In this document: piece by piece, positions 23,502 to 33,150 of the stretch
Layout of the letters: every line of letters begins with the position of its first letter
Position numbering within the stretch: position 1 is the first letter of the stretch
Assembly (NCBI GenBank): GCA_017514025.1
Contig: JAFWLB010000002.1
Location: 250,346 to 314,345 of the forward strand
Reading direction: 5' to 3'
From: Candidatus Saccharimonadota bacterium
GTDB lineage: Bacteria > Patescibacteriota > Saccharimonadia > Saccharimonadales > Saccharimonadaceae
DNA length: 64,000 nt
Position numbers and translations under genes: made by a program
Notes under the pieces: model-generated
Database searches by the model: none
Told to the model about the DNA's origin: nothing
The model's input: the letters and a program-made list of their open reading frames with translations, nothing else

Positions 23502-25382
23502 ATGTTGGTGGCTGACATTATTATGAGCGTATTGTTCGCTCTGGCGGTGACGTTTTTCACCGCCTGTGCAACACAAGCGTTGCACACCAATGGGGACCTC
23601 ACCTATGTCCCCGAGTCCGACAGCAGTAGGCGTAAATTCGCAGGCTTGAACCGAGTTGAAGCCAGTGAATGGCTGATGGCAGTAGGATTTGGAGTGTTGA
23701 CTGGCGTATGCTGGTTTTTCTCTGGATTCTGCGCGCGCACCGTGCCAGGCGTCTCGATGGTTTGTTTCATCGTGATGGTGGCAATGATCATCTATGTGAT
23801 GATCTGGTGGGGCAGTAAAGGTGGCGAATGGAAGGAACTCCCTTCTTTTATCATCTTGCTGATCCCAATGATGGTGGCGCTATTCAGGACTGCGTTGTAC
23901 GCAAAGGTGTTGGTGGCAGAAAATGCCTTTGGGGCTTCCGTGGTTGGCACGTTGCCGCTTTTGATGCTGATCGTTTTGCTGGGATTTATGCCGGCAAGCG
24001 TGGCGTTTTATCGGTGGCGGGACAACAATGCGGCAAGTTCTACTGGTGGCCTAACAGCTGTGGCTAGAACTCGCAACCAGATCTTTTTCTGGGTGGCGAC
24101 AGGCCTGGCTGCGCTCATGTTTATCTTGGCCATGATTTTTGGCGGGATTGCGTGGGGCAAAATTGGCAATGTCGCGCAGGCGGCAGTGCCACAGCAAGCG
24201 CACGCTTCAACTGGTGCAGTGGTAGATAATCAACGAGTAAAGTGGTTGCACTACTACAATCTGGATCTGCAGAACGATGGGGACGATGCGAACGATTTCA
24301 ATTTCGGACCGAACCCCTACAAAAATGGCAAGTCGGCTGCTGATTACGATGCGGAACTCCGCGAACGTATGAAGTGGGATACGGCGCTAGCCGCTGCGGA
24401 TACTGCTTGGCTCGACGCGAATGTCGGGACCAGGTACCTAGGCACGTTCTATGAGTCTTGCAAAGAGGATTGGGCGTTGACTATCAATGACGCCGCTTAT
24501 ACCTTCTCGCAGGATCAACAGGCGTACTATAAGAATTTGGATGCGTTTTTCGCGTATCTGGATCATGCCAAAAAGGTGGAAGTACGTGAGTGCAGCAACG
24601 TGACAGATCAGATGTATATGAATCCGTTCACGAAGTCGGGCGTGCCCGACGTAATCGTGCTGCTCACGGATAATCAGGTCGGTCATGAGCTGGTGTACAC
24701 GTTTGAAATCAAGGGAAATACCTTTGAGGTGGCGTTTAGGATTGAATGTGGGTTCCAGCCCACAAATGTCCAGGCAGTGATGGGGATTACTCCTCAAAAC
24801 CAGCCGAGCACGTCGAGCACACCGAGTACACCAAGTAATCCGGATAACCCGGTGAATCCACCGGAGCCGACTCCACCCGAGCCGACTCCACCCGAGCCGA
24901 CTCCACCCGAGCCGACGCCGCCGAGCCCTGATCCTCCGAGCCCCGATCCGCCGCAGCCGGATCCTCCGACTCCGCCAGAGCCGGAACCGAAGAAGGATCC
25001 AAGTGAGCTGACTCCGATTAACACCGAGCCCAACGATGACACGGGTCCGGGTCCGGACACGAATAACCCCGATGATCCTGAGCATAGCATTAAAGACCGG
25101 GATGATAATTCCACGTCTTATGATAGCTACGACGATTATCGTGCGGACATTGAGGAGAAGGAACAAATCAACAACGACCAAAAGGTCGGTGGGGATTCGA
25201 ACCAGCCCTCGACTGAAACACCTTCCGGCACTACCGTGGATAACAATGCCGAGAACGGCACTGGTAACGGTGGAATTGATAAGCCGACTGAAGTTTCCAA
25301 ACCAGCAGAGACGTCTGACGGCTCAGCTGTGACAAAACCTGGTGGCGATGGCGCCTGGGGAGACGGTACCCCACCAGAATAG
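23502..25382 (+). CDS. Surface membrane protein with proline-rich pentapeptide repeats
   Basis: A 626-residue protein. The first 230 residues hold about five membrane helices (starting IIMSVLFALAVTFFTACATQAL). Residues about 240-425 form a soluble domain with tyrosine/aspartate-rich stretches and cysteines (ESCKEDW, RECSNVTD, IECGFQP). Then come a linker of TPS/NP units, eight PPxPT/D pentapeptides and a highly acidic, low-complexity tail of about 130 residues. The protein appears membrane-embedded with a long rigid stalk and acidic tip or tail; topology is not certain. Codon use is balanced in G and C, unlike most of the window. Function unknown; a contact or host-interaction role is plausible. 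Confidence 0.8.
   Translation: MLVADIIMSVLFALAVTFFTACATQALHTNGDLTYVPESDSSRRKFAGLNRVEASEWLMAVGFGVLTGVCWFFSGFCARTVPGVSMVCFIVMVAMIIYVMIWWGSKGGEWKELPSFIILLIPMMVALFRTALYAKVLVAENAFGASVVGTLPLLMLIVLLGFMPASVAFYRWRDNNAASSTGGLTAVARTRNQIFFWVATGLAALMFILAMIFGGIAWGKIGNVAQAAVPQQAHASTGAVVDNQRVKWLHYYNLDLQNDGDDANDFNFGPNPYKNGKSAADYDAELRERMKWDTALAAADTAWLDANVGTRYLGTFYESCKEDWALTINDAAYTFSQDQQAYYKNLDAFFAYLDHAKKVEVRECSNVTDQMYMNPFTKSGVPDVIVLLTDNQVGHELVYTFEIKGNTFEVAFRIECGFQPTNVQAVMGITPQNQPSTSSTPSTPSNPDNPVNPPEPTPPEPTPPEPTPPEPTPPSPDPPSPDPPQPDPPTPPEPEPKKDPSELTPINTEPNDDTGPGPDTNNPDDPEHSIKDRDDNSTSYDSYDDYRADIEEKEQINNDQKVGGDSNQPSTETPSGTTVDNNAENGTGNGGIDKPTEVSKPAETSDGSAVTKPGGDGAWGDGTPPE
24858..24977 (+). repeat. 15-bp tandem repeats encoding PPxPT/D
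   Basis: Four near-identical 15-base units (CCACCCGAGCCGACT type, 24858-24917) are followed by four diverged units (24918-24977). They encode PPEPT x4 then PPSPD, PPSPD, PPQPD, PPTPP. The identical copies make the length prone to slippage. Confidence 0.9.
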
Positions 25383-25585
25383 TTTACATAGATAGCAGGA
25401 TGAGGTCTGGGTGGGCATTTGACCTAGAACATTATTAAAAATGTCCCGGCGGCGCTTTTGTCGCCGGGCTCATTCAAGATTTAAAAATTGAGATTTGAGA
25501 TGATTTGGTTGTTTGTGCAGAAGAAGTTTAACAATTTGAACGGCTAGCACAAATCAATTTTTATTTTTTAATGAAAGGATTCAAT
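25383..25585 (+). other. Intergenic region with GC hairpin and long-range complements
   Basis: After the proline-repeat gene there is TTTACATAGATAGC (25383-25396), then a strong hairpin CCCGGCG...CGCCGGG (25445-25468) without a T run, then TGAGATGATTTGG (25496-25508), exactly complementary to the leader of the same gene. A ribosome-binding site (AAAGGA) for the next gene ends the region. No clear promoter was found for the next gene. Confidence 0.6.
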
Positions 25586-26854
25586 ATGGGTAAAACTTTT
25601 AAGGCAGCGATGAGCGTGACTGCGGCGATTGCGGTGGTGAGCGCTTCGCTAACTCCGGCGATTGTGAACGCTTGGGGTGACAATACCGCTGGTGGTAAAG
25701 GTCGTCCGAGCTATACGCTGGATCAAATCAATTCGGGGGCGATTGACGACAAAATTACTTTTAACTCTATTTCCAATCAGGATGTTTCGATTGGAGATGA
25801 AAAGAACTTCGTGGGGGCAAAGGTGGCTGGTGAAACCGTGAAAACGTGGAACGCCAACAGCATTGAAGTAAAAGATGGTGAGACTTATACGATCCGTCTT
25901 TACGTGCATAACAACAACCGTTTAGGTGAAAAGATGATTGCAAAAGGTGTAAAAGCGACGTTTAGTTTGCCGACTAACGTGGCAAAATCGCATACAATCG
26001 TGGGTTATCTTGACTCTACAAACGCTACGCCTACCCGTTACTGGGATGAAGTAACTTTGACTTCTGACCAAGATTTCTATTTGGAATATGTGGACGGTTC
26101 GGCGCAATACAATAACAACGTAGGGGTGTTTAGCTTGTCTAACGATATCATCATCAATGGTGCGAACCTTGGTTACACTACGATGAATGGTGAAATCCCG
26201 GGTTGTTATAAATACGCTGGCGTGGTGACGATCAACGTGAAGGTGCACTCTTCGGTGGGTGCTAAACTTTCCAAGATGGTCCGGATTAAGGGTACCAAGA
26301 CTTGGAGCGAATCGGTGGAAGCCAAAGTTGGTGATGAAGTGGAATATCAGATCGAATATAAGAACTTGTTTGCCGATCAGGTAAAGAACGTGATGATTCG
26401 GGATATTTTGCCGACCAACGTGGAATATGTGCAAAATTCCACCTATTTGTTTAACGAAAGCCACCAAGATGGGGTGCTTCTTAAGGATAATACCGTAACT
26501 ACTTCTGGTATTAACATTGGTACTTATAATGCCAAGGGTAATGCCTATGTGCGGTTTACCGGTAAAGTTGTAGACAAAACTATGGCTTGTGGTAATAACC
26601 AGTTGGTAAACTGGGCGAGCGCTACGGTGAATGGCAATGTTTACAAAGACGATGCTTCGGTGTTTGTGACGAAGGATGACGAGACCTGTAAAGACAATCC
26701 GACTCCTCCGACGCCTACTCCGGATAACCCAGGTAACACTCCGACTACGATCGTGAGCACTGGTCCTGGCACCATCGTGATGGGGGCTGTGGGGGCAGGT
26801 GCTGCAGTAACTACGTTTGGTTACTACATCGCTAGCCGTCGTAAACTTATGTAG
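25586..26854 (+). CDS. Exported surface protein with DUF11-like domain and C-terminal anchor
   Basis: A 422-residue protein. The start at 25586 follows AAAGGA; the in-frame ATG at 25571 lies before that site. A signal peptide (KAAMSVTAAIAVVSASLTPAIVNA) leads to a beta-rich body. Residues about 240-355 match the DUF11 pattern of surface adhesins (VGDEVEYQIEYKN; MIRDILPTNVEYVQNST), with a cysteine pair (AGxxGCYKYAG not certain; DKTMACGNNQ). A TPPTPTPDNPG linker and a C-terminal helix with basic end (GYYIASRRKLM) anchor it. Balanced codon use and a good terminator suggest an abundant, S-layer-like protein. Confidence 0.85.
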   Translation: MGKTFKAAMSVTAAIAVVSASLTPAIVNAWGDNTAGGKGRPSYTLDQINSGAIDDKITFNSISNQDVSIGDEKNFVGAKVAGETVKTWNANSIEVKDGETYTIRLYVHNNNRLGEKMIAKGVKATFSLPTNVAKSHTIVGYLDSTNATPTRYWDEVTLTSDQDFYLEYVDGSAQYNNNVGVFSLSNDIIINGANLGYTTMNGEIPGCYKYAGVVTINVKVHSSVGAKLSKMVRIKGTKTWSESVEAKVGDEVEYQIEYKNLFADQVKNVMIRDILPTNVEYVQNSTYLFNESHQDGVLLKDNTVTTSGINIGTYNAKGNAYVRFTGKVVDKTMACGNNQLVNWASATVNGNVYKDDASVFVTKDDETCKDNPTPPTPTPDNPGNTPTTIVSTGPGTIVMGAVGAGAAVTTFGYYIASRRKLM

Positions 26855-26892
26855 ATTGACCGCTTCATACACACGCTAGGGCGGGAAAATCG

Positions 26893-26928
26893 GAAATCTC
26901 CTCTCGAGCAATCGGGAGGAGATTTTTG
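26893..26928 (+). terminator. Rho-independent terminator
   Basis: AAATCTCCTC-loop-GAGGAGATTT, an approximately 10-bp stem followed by TTGTTG, placed 40 bases after the DUF11-like surface protein gene. Confidence 0.92.
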
Positions 26929-26968
26929 TTGTAAAAAACAAAGAGCTTATGGTATAATAAGCGTATAT

Positions 26969-27865
26969 ATGAATCCGTCATACAACAGTGGGCAGATGCC
27001 GCAAGCGCCGATTATTTCGAGCGGAGCGGGGATGCAGACTCCGGTTAGTTCTGGATCGGGGGATGTGGTGCTGTCTGGTGGGGCTAGCCCGGAAAAGAAA
27101 TCGCACAAAGGGATAATTATTTTGGCGGTTTTTTTGGTGTTGGCGCTGGTGCTGGGCGGGATTTACGCTTTGTGGCAGAATGGAGCTTTTAGGAATATTG
27201 GTCTAGGTGGGGGGAGCGAGCAAGTGGCGACGGCAAATTTGGAAGAAGCCTACAATGCCTATACGAACTATGTGTTGTTTGGGGAGGAAAATGTGGCGAG
27301 GCCGAGTTTAGAGGCAATTGAGGCGGCGAGGCCGTATTTTGAAGGTTTAGAAACCAGCGAACTGGATGCGTATGTGGCGAGAGCGGATGAAAAATATGGG
27401 GATTTGGAATTGAAATATGGCGAGTCGGAGGTGACAATAGGGGGCGACATGACTACCTTGAAAGCGTTTTTTGAAGATTTTGTAAAGGTGACACTGGTGG
27501 GGGAAGATGAGATTTTGCAAGCGTATGTGAAAGGTGGGCAAGAGGGGACGCGATTTATGATTTCTAATCAATATACGACGGCGAATGTGGGAAATGAGTA
27601 TTTGCGGGAGTATTTGGAGGCGGAAAATGGTTTGGCGGTGATGAGGCTAGAATTGATTGCGAAAGCAGAGGCGGCAGGATGTGTGCAGAATGGAGCGTTG
27701 GTAAAGGGTTGCTATAATTTGACGGAGAGTGAGGGGCAGGCTTTTGCGACAGAAACTATACGGACGGTTGAGGCGAAGAATGCATTATATTGGGCGGCAA
27801 TGGGAGAGCTAGAGACGATTTATAATGATTTGTATAATCCAGTGAACGCGGAGGGTGAGGAATGA
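26969..27865 (+). CDS. Membrane-anchored protein, unknown, coupled to VirB6-like gene
   Basis: A 298-residue protein with a cytoplasmic G/S/P-rich N-terminus of about 48 residues, one membrane helix (GIIILAVFLVLALVLGGIYAL) and an acidic, helical extracytoplasmic domain with two cysteines (EAAGCVQNG, VKGCYNLT). TATAAT at 26953-26958 is 10 bases upstream. The stop overlaps the start of the VirB6-like gene (ATGA), suggesting a shared complex. No family recognised. Confidence 0.8.
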   Translation: MNPSYNSGQMPQAPIISSGAGMQTPVSSGSGDVVLSGGASPEKKSHKGIIILAVFLVLALVLGGIYALWQNGAFRNIGLGGGSEQVATANLEEAYNAYTNYVLFGEENVARPSLEAIEAARPYFEGLETSELDAYVARADEKYGDLELKYGESEVTIGGDMTTLKAFFEDFVKVTLVGEDEILQAYVKGGQEGTRFMISNQYTTANVGNEYLREYLEAENGLAVMRLELIAKAEAAGCVQNGALVKGCYNLTESEGQAFATETIRTVEAKNALYWAAMGELETIYNDLYNPVNAEGEE

Positions 27866-30800
27866 GAATTTGGCGAAGATTATTAGTAGTATTGGCTTTG
27901 GCTATGGTGGTGGTGGCAGGGCTGTTAAGCGCGAGCGGAGACGCGCAGGCTTTGAATACGCAAGATATTTTGAAAAAGTGGACGTTTGTAGGGTTCAGGA
28001 CGTGTGCGCAGTCTAATATCAATTCGCCGTTGTCTACGGAGCAAAGTGGATCGGTGGCAGATGCGGTAATGAAGGCGGAAGGCACGGTAAACTTGCCTTC
28101 GTATGGATTTGGAGGAGTGTCCGGGACATCGATAAATTGTAAAGAGAATTTCTTGGGATCTGGTGGGATGACAGGAGTGATTAATTATGGCGGAATTAGC
28201 GGATCGACGCAATGGAGCGATGCGACGGGAACGAAGAGTATTTTGGAAGGAAAATTGAAGTATAAATTTAAAGCTAAGGGGGAGAAGTATTTTACTTTGA
28301 CAGCGACGCGGAGTACTGAAAATACGATGGTGGACGGGTTTGGAGAGCGAACTTATCAAGGACCTACGGTGACGACGCGATCGGGGCGGATTACGCAAGA
28401 TGGCGACACTTATAAACTAGGAAGTCGAGACATGGAAGCAATTAAGTTGAGTATTTCGGGCAAGAATTTGGTGATAGAAAAGGGAGGATTGCCCCCGCAG
28501 TGTAATTGGACGCAGCCGAGAGGCGTTGATTCGGTGTCGATTTCATTTGAGGGGAAAGACATCGACGCTTTTGCAGGGGAGATTGTAAACAAAATGAATG
28601 GGCAAAAATGGGCTTATACTTGCAACAACGGCACCACCAGTGGGACGAATTACTCGACTTCCGAGTATTCGTTTACGAAAGAAGTAGTAGATGCGGGGCA
28701 GAAGGGGGAATATAAGTGGGAGAATAAGACAGATGATGCGATTAAAGAGATGTCTGGGGTGAAGGCGGATGAGTTGGTATTAGATAAGAATCAGCAGTAT
28801 GTGCTGTATAAGTATTATGTAGAAAAGGCGGCGGCAACGGAAGGTGGAAGTATTAATTGTGAAGAGGAACAGACGGGGTCTAATTGGACCGTGCTAGAGA
28901 AATGGCGGACAGGCGGGGAGTTTAAGAAGTGCTGGGTGAGCTTCAACGGGAGAAGTCCGGGTGATATCACGGTATACACGATTGGGAGTGGGCCGAAGAT
29001 TCAGAGGATTACGTTGGCGACGGTGATTAACTGGCTGAATAATGTGAACACGGATGAATTGACGGACGTGGATATGGTGACGAACGGGGATGCGACGGAC
29101 TCTGGGGGGAGCGCAGATGTGACGTGCGCGAGCTCGGGGGCGGCCGGTTCGCTGGGTTGGATTGTGTGTCCGATTATGGATTGGTTAGGTGGGGCGGCAC
29201 AGGATTTGTATAACGGGGTGGTGAAAGATAGTTTGCAAGTGGAACCGGAGTTGTTTACCGGTGGGAACGGGGGGACAAAGCAAGGTTGGGAGACGTTCCG
29301 GAACATTGCGAACGTGGTGTTTATTATTCTGTTTATGGTGGTGATTTTCTCGCAGTTAACAGGGGTAGGAATTGATAATTACGGGATCAAAAAGATTTTG
29401 CCAAAATTGATTATTTCAGCGATTTTGATTAATTTGTCCTATTGGATTTGTATTGTGTTTGTGGACTTGTCTAATATTTTGGGGAATTCGTTCCAGGCGC
29501 TCTTTAACGGATTGGCAGCGGGGCTAAATCCGTCATCGACGGTGGTGGGGTCGGGAGCGTTTGAATCGGCGGGGGCGACGATTGTGAGCGTGATTATTAT
29601 TGGGATTATTGTAGCAGGAGCGGGAGTAGCGATTGCGCTAAACCCGGCAATTTTGCTGGCGATGGTAGTGGGGGCGATTGGGGTGGTGATTTCGATTTTG
29701 TTCTTGTTTGTGCTGTTATCCGTGCGGGAAGCGGCGATTGTAGTGCTGGTGGTGATTTCGCCACTGGCGGTGGTGTGTTATATGTTGCCGAATACGAAGT
29801 CGATGTTTGACAAGTGGTTGAAGTTCTTTGAGGGGCTGCTGCTAGTGTATCCGATTTGTGGGCTACTAATCGGGGGTGGGAACTATGTGTCGCGGTTGCT
29901 CCTGGCGAGCGGTGTGGGAGACGGTGGGATCTTTAGCGCGGTGACGGCGATGATTATTGGAATCGTGCCGATATTCTTTATCCCAACGGTACTAAAGAGT
30001 TCATTTGCGGCGATGGGGACGGTGGGGGCGAAGTTGGCGGGGATGGGCAAAGGCGCCAGCGGTTGGGCAACGGGTAAGATGCGAGATTCCAATGCTTACA
30101 AAAATGCGCAAGAGCGAGGGTTGGAGCGGCGGACGCGGATTCGGGGTGGAATTGATAAAAATGGTGTGCCGGTGACTGGGGGACGACGAGCAGTGGCGAG
30201 TTTCTTGAGTGGGGGCAAGAGGGGTCGGCAGCGGAGTGCTTTGCAATATCAAAAGATGGTGGCCGATCGGGGGTCGCTAGAGGCAGCGGACGCACCGGAG
30301 TTTATGACGGCGACGCAAACGGCGAATGTGATGAAAGAGCTGAATGCGACGGGGGCGATCAACGAGATGGGCAAGATGAACACAGATGCAAATGGAAATT
30401 ATATTGGCGGCGGCGGTTCTGGTTTGACTGGTGGGCTATATAGTGCGTTGATGTCCGGAAATAAGGCGCAGATCCGGGCTTATACGGATGCGCTGTCGGC
30501 AAAGGGCGAAGATGGACGAAATGCGGTGAAGGCGGCATATAATGCGGCAGTGGGAGACGGAATGAGTGGTGAGTCAGCAAAAGCGTTTGCGGATAATATT
30601 ATGGCGAACCATGCGGCAGATTATAAGAACAACAACCGAGCGATGTTTGCGGTGGCGCAAGGGATTAATGCGGCGAGCGATCAGGATAGAGCTAGCGCCG
30701 TGCAGACTACGGGACAATATTTGGCTAACGGTGGGCAGGAAGCGCTTGCTAGTAAAGTTACGTCGAATACGATTGGCAATATGGATGATACGGCATTTGC

Positions 30801-31164
30801 GGAGACCTTTAGCCCGGATGCGAACGGCGATTTGATGCCGGCGAATCTGAGGGGCGACGACGAGGGGTCGAGGAAGGCTCGGGAAGCGATTGGAGCTACG
30901 GCTTATGCAGCGTTGAATGATCAGAATGCGAATATCAAGGCGGATCGGCGAGCGGCTTTGGAGAAATTGGTGGCAGAGTCTGGTTATAAGCCGGCGCCGC
31001 AGGATGTTAACGCAAATATTACAAATGATATTCTGGATGTACGTGAAGCGGGGCACGTGGCGGATCCGCAGGGGAATACCTACAAGGTGCACCGAAATAT
31101 TAATGGGGGTGTGTCAGACGAAGGTGGGTTTGAGATAGACCCGACGCAGTTTAATGCTAGATAG
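27862..31164 (+). CDS. VirB6/TrbL-like type IV secretion membrane protein
   Basis: A 1100-residue protein. A signal/anchor (LLVVLALAMVVVAGLLSASG) precedes a secreted cysteine-containing domain (residues about 30-415). A membrane domain with at least six helices follows (about 480-720: NVVFIILFMVVIFSQLTG; LIISAILINLSYWICIVFV; REAAIVVLVVISPLAVVCY; IIGIVPIFFIPTVLKSSF), and then a basic, Ala/Asn-rich cytoplasmic tail of about 370 residues. The helix pattern and the REAAIVVLVVISPLA segment resemble VirB6/TrbL channel proteins that CPR genomes carry next to VirB4-like ATPases. No VirB4 is in the window. It may take part in DNA or protein transfer, or in the pilus machinery. Confidence 0.78.
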   Translation: MRIWRRLLVVLALAMVVVAGLLSASGDAQALNTQDILKKWTFVGFRTCAQSNINSPLSTEQSGSVADAVMKAEGTVNLPSYGFGGVSGTSINCKENFLGSGGMTGVINYGGISGSTQWSDATGTKSILEGKLKYKFKAKGEKYFTLTATRSTENTMVDGFGERTYQGPTVTTRSGRITQDGDTYKLGSRDMEAIKLSISGKNLVIEKGGLPPQCNWTQPRGVDSVSISFEGKDIDAFAGEIVNKMNGQKWAYTCNNGTTSGTNYSTSEYSFTKEVVDAGQKGEYKWENKTDDAIKEMSGVKADELVLDKNQQYVLYKYYVEKAAATEGGSINCEEEQTGSNWTVLEKWRTGGEFKKCWVSFNGRSPGDITVYTIGSGPKIQRITLATVINWLNNVNTDELTDVDMVTNGDATDSGGSADVTCASSGAAGSLGWIVCPIMDWLGGAAQDLYNGVVKDSLQVEPELFTGGNGGTKQGWETFRNIANVVFIILFMVVIFSQLTGVGIDNYGIKKILPKLIISAILINLSYWICIVFVDLSNILGNSFQALFNGLAAGLNPSSTVVGSGAFESAGATIVSVIIIGIIVAGAGVAIALNPAILLAMVVGAIGVVISILFLFVLLSVREAAIVVLVVISPLAVVCYMLPNTKSMFDKWLKFFEGLLLVYPICGLLIGGGNYVSRLLLASGVGDGGIFSAVTAMIIGIVPIFFIPTVLKSSFAAMGTVGAKLAGMGKGASGWATGKMRDSNAYKNAQERGLERRTRIRGGIDKNGVPVTGGRRAVASFLSGGKRGRQRSALQYQKMVADRGSLEAADAPEFMTATQTANVMKELNATGAINEMGKMNTDANGNYIGGGGSGLTGGLYSALMSGNKAQIRAYTDALSAKGEDGRNAVKAAYNAAVGDGMSGESAKAFADNIMANHAADYKNNNRAMFAVAQGINAASDQDRASAVQTTGQYLANGGQEALASKVTSNTIGNMDDTAFAETFSPDANGDLMPANLRGDDEGSRKAREAIGATAYAALNDQNANIKADRRAALEKLVAESGYKPAPQDVNANITNDILDVREAGHVADPQGNTYKVHRNINGGVSDEGGFEIDPTQFNAR

Positions 31165-31939
31165 CTGACTGAAGGACGTGATCAAAGAGAGCGGCGATGG
31201 TGAGGGGGCCAACACCGCCTTTTTCCGGGGTGATGGCTGTGAGGTCTTGGCGTTCTCTGACACTGGGTGCGACATCACCTTTAAGAATTCCATCTTCGCT
31301 GGCGGTGCCAGCGTCAACTAGAACGGCGCCCGGTTTGACGAATTCATCAGAAATCAAGCCGGGAACGCCGGTGGCGCTTATGATTATATCAAATTGTTTA
31401 AGTTTTGTCAAGTCGGAGCCGCGATGGAAGAGTTCGACGTCGTAATTTGAAGCGGTGAACATTTTAAAAAGAGGGGCACCAACGAGTTTACCACGACCGA
31501 CGATGGCAATTTTTTGATTTTGTAAGTTGATGTCGTAGCCAGTGAGAAGCCATAAAATAGCGGTGGCGGTAGCGGAGTCGTATTTGGCGTTTTTTCCGAG
31601 ACCGTCGACATCTTTTTCGGGAGCGATGAGATTACAAAGGTCGTCGGTATTAGTTTTGTCGCTAAGGGGTAATTGAATGATGATGCCATTGATGGCTGGG
31701 TCGTCATTTGCAATTTTAATTTTGTGAATTATTTCATTTGAATTTTTGGCTTTAAAATTTTCGACGTTGATGCCGATGTTTTCGCCGTAGCGAATTTTGA
31801 GACCGACGTATTTCATGATGACGGGATCGTTGCTATCGCGGATGATTAGGAGCTTGGGTTTTTGTTTGAGTGAGCGAACTTGGTGAGCTTGGCGTTCTTT
31901 GATAAAGCTGGCTAGTTCGGAGCCGTTTAAAGATTTCAT
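31157..31939 (-). CDS. folD: Methylenetetrahydrofolate dehydrogenase/cyclohydrolase FolD
   Basis: A 260-residue bifunctional one-carbon enzyme. Recognised by YVGLKIRYGENIGI (the family's catalytic Lys region), NGIIIQLPLSD, EKDVDGLG, the NAD(P) motif IAIVGRGKLVGAPLFKM and the C-terminal PEKGGVGPLTIAAL. It is a little shorter than usual (about 280). Its start overlaps the murB stop by one base (TAATG), so the two are one operon. It ends 8 bases inside the convergent VirB6-like gene. Confidence 0.95.
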   Translation of the reverse strand: MKSLNGSELASFIKERQAHQVRSLKQKPKLLIIRDSNDPVIMKYVGLKIRYGENIGINVENFKAKNSNEIIHKIKIANDDPAINGIIIQLPLSDKTNTDDLCNLIAPEKDVDGLGKNAKYDSATATAILWLLTGYDINLQNQKIAIVGRGKLVGAPLFKMFTASNYDVELFHRGSDLTKLKQFDIIISATGVPGLISDEFVKPGAVLVDAGTASEDGILKGDVAPSVRERQDLTAITPEKGGVGPLTIAALFDHVLQSAI

Positions 31940-33024
31940 TAGTTAGCTCCGTAGATGGGTGTGTTTTGAATTGGAGTGGTGCCGGGAGCAGCAGCGGGGT
32001 TTGGTTGCTCGGCATTAACAATCTCCACGGGTTCTTGTTCGAGCCAGTAGCCGAATTTATCGTAGACTTTGTTGACAATTTCGGCGCGGGCGGCATTAAG
32101 ATCGGCGTAACTTTGGGCGGATTCGTTGATGAGAACGAGAGGAGCGCTTTTACTAACGCGGAAACCGTGAAGAAGTTTGCCTTTGAGATGGCATTGTTCG
32201 ATGAGCCAAGCAGAGTTGATTTTGATGCCATCATCGCCACGGCGGATAGGGATGCCGTTGCTTTCGGCGGTTTCGGCGTCGGTTTCGGAAAGATAAATGT
32301 TTTTGAAGAAGGAGCCGGCGGAAGCTTTTTCGGAGGGGTCGGGGAGCTTTTCGGTGCGAATAGCGGAAACGACAGCGCGTATACCGGCAGGGCTGAAGTC
32401 GGTAAGGGCGTGGTCGGACATGAAAGTTTCGATGGAATTGTAGAAGGGACGGGGCATGACGCCGACGTGGAGCTCTAAGGTGATGGAAATGACAAAGTAG
32501 CGGCCGTATTCGGTGGTGTTAAGGATGCTATGGCGATAGGAAAATTGGAGCTCGTCGTGAGATAAAGTTTTGACGGAATCGGTTTGAGTATCAAAAACTT
32601 CGATTTCGGTGAGGACGTCGGAAATTTGTTGACCGTAGGCGCCGATATTTTGAACAGGGGCGGCACCGGTGAGGCCGGGGATTTTGGACAAAGCTTCGAT
32701 ACCAGTGAGACCTTTATTGCAAGCGTATTCGACAACGTGATCCCAATATTCGCCCCCCATGATTTTGAGACGGATGCCGTTTTCGATGGGCTCTTCGAAC
32801 ATGCCTTGCATACGGTTGATAATAATAACGCCGTTGAAACCTTCATCGCGGCCGATGGTGTTGGCGCCATAGCCGAGGACGAAGGTGGGAAGTTTCAAAG
32901 TGCGGGCGAAGCCGTAGGCGTCGGCGATGTCGCGAGGAGTTTCGACTTCTAGTACGTAGCGAGCGGGGCCGCCGAGGCTCATAGTGGTTAAACTGGAAAT
33001 TAAGATATTTTCGTTTAGTCTCAT
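31939..33024 (-). CDS. murB: UDP-N-acetylenolpyruvoylglucosamine reductase MurB
   Basis: A 361-residue FAD enzyme of peptidoglycan precursor synthesis. It shows the FAD domain ([28 protein letters not shown]), the segment [18 protein letters not shown] and the type I signature YRHS in [10 protein letters not shown], the catalytic Ser loop [10 protein letters not shown], and [20 protein letters not shown] near the end. A Pro/Ala/Asn tail of about 30 residues extends the C-terminus. A minus-strand TATAAT lies 6 bases before ATG. It starts 126 bases from recA, divergent. Confidence 0.95.
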   Translation of the reverse strand: MRLNENILISSLTTMSLGGPARYVLEVETPRDIADAYGFARTLKLPTFVLGYGANTIGRDEGFNGVIIINRMQGMFEEPIENGIRLKIMGGEYWDHVVEYACNKGLTGIEALSKIPGLTGAAPVQNIGAYGQQISDVLTEIEVFDTQTDSVKTLSHDELQFSYRHSILNTTEYGRYFVISITLELHVGVMPRPFYNSIETFMSDHALTDFSPAGIRAVVSAIRTEKLPDPSEKASAGSFFKNIYLSETDAETAESNGIPIRRGDDGIKINSAWLIEQCHLKGKLLHGFRVSKSAPLVLINESAQSYADLNAARAEIVNKVYDKFGYWLEQEPVEIVNAEQPNPAAAPGTTPIQNTPIYGAN

Positions 33025-33150
33025 ATGTTTATTATAGCATTTTGGGTGGAGGGTTGTAAAATGTTTTGTTTCATGTTATACAGGGGTGCAGAAGTAGGAT
33101 GCAATAATAGCAAAATAATGTATAATTGTATACAGAAAGGTAATACTATT

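Noticed and set aside
24438-25181. A 247-codon minus frame opposite the proline repeats (rich in Arg)
   Set aside because: It mirrors the 15-base repeat of the real gene; no ribosome-binding site or promoter and an improbable composition.
25445-25468. Terminator after the proline-repeat gene
   Set aside because: The GC hairpin is strong but is followed by CTCATTC with no T run, so it is reported only as a hairpin.
25922-26872. A 316-codon minus frame opposite the DUF11-like surface protein
   Set aside because: Histidine- and isoleucine-rich shadow; the plus strand has signal peptide, domain and anchor.
33085-33150. LexA box upstream of recA
   Set aside because: The sequence near TGTATAATTGTATACAG is suggestive but overlaps the -10 box and matches no LexA consensus well; no lexA gene is in the window to compare.
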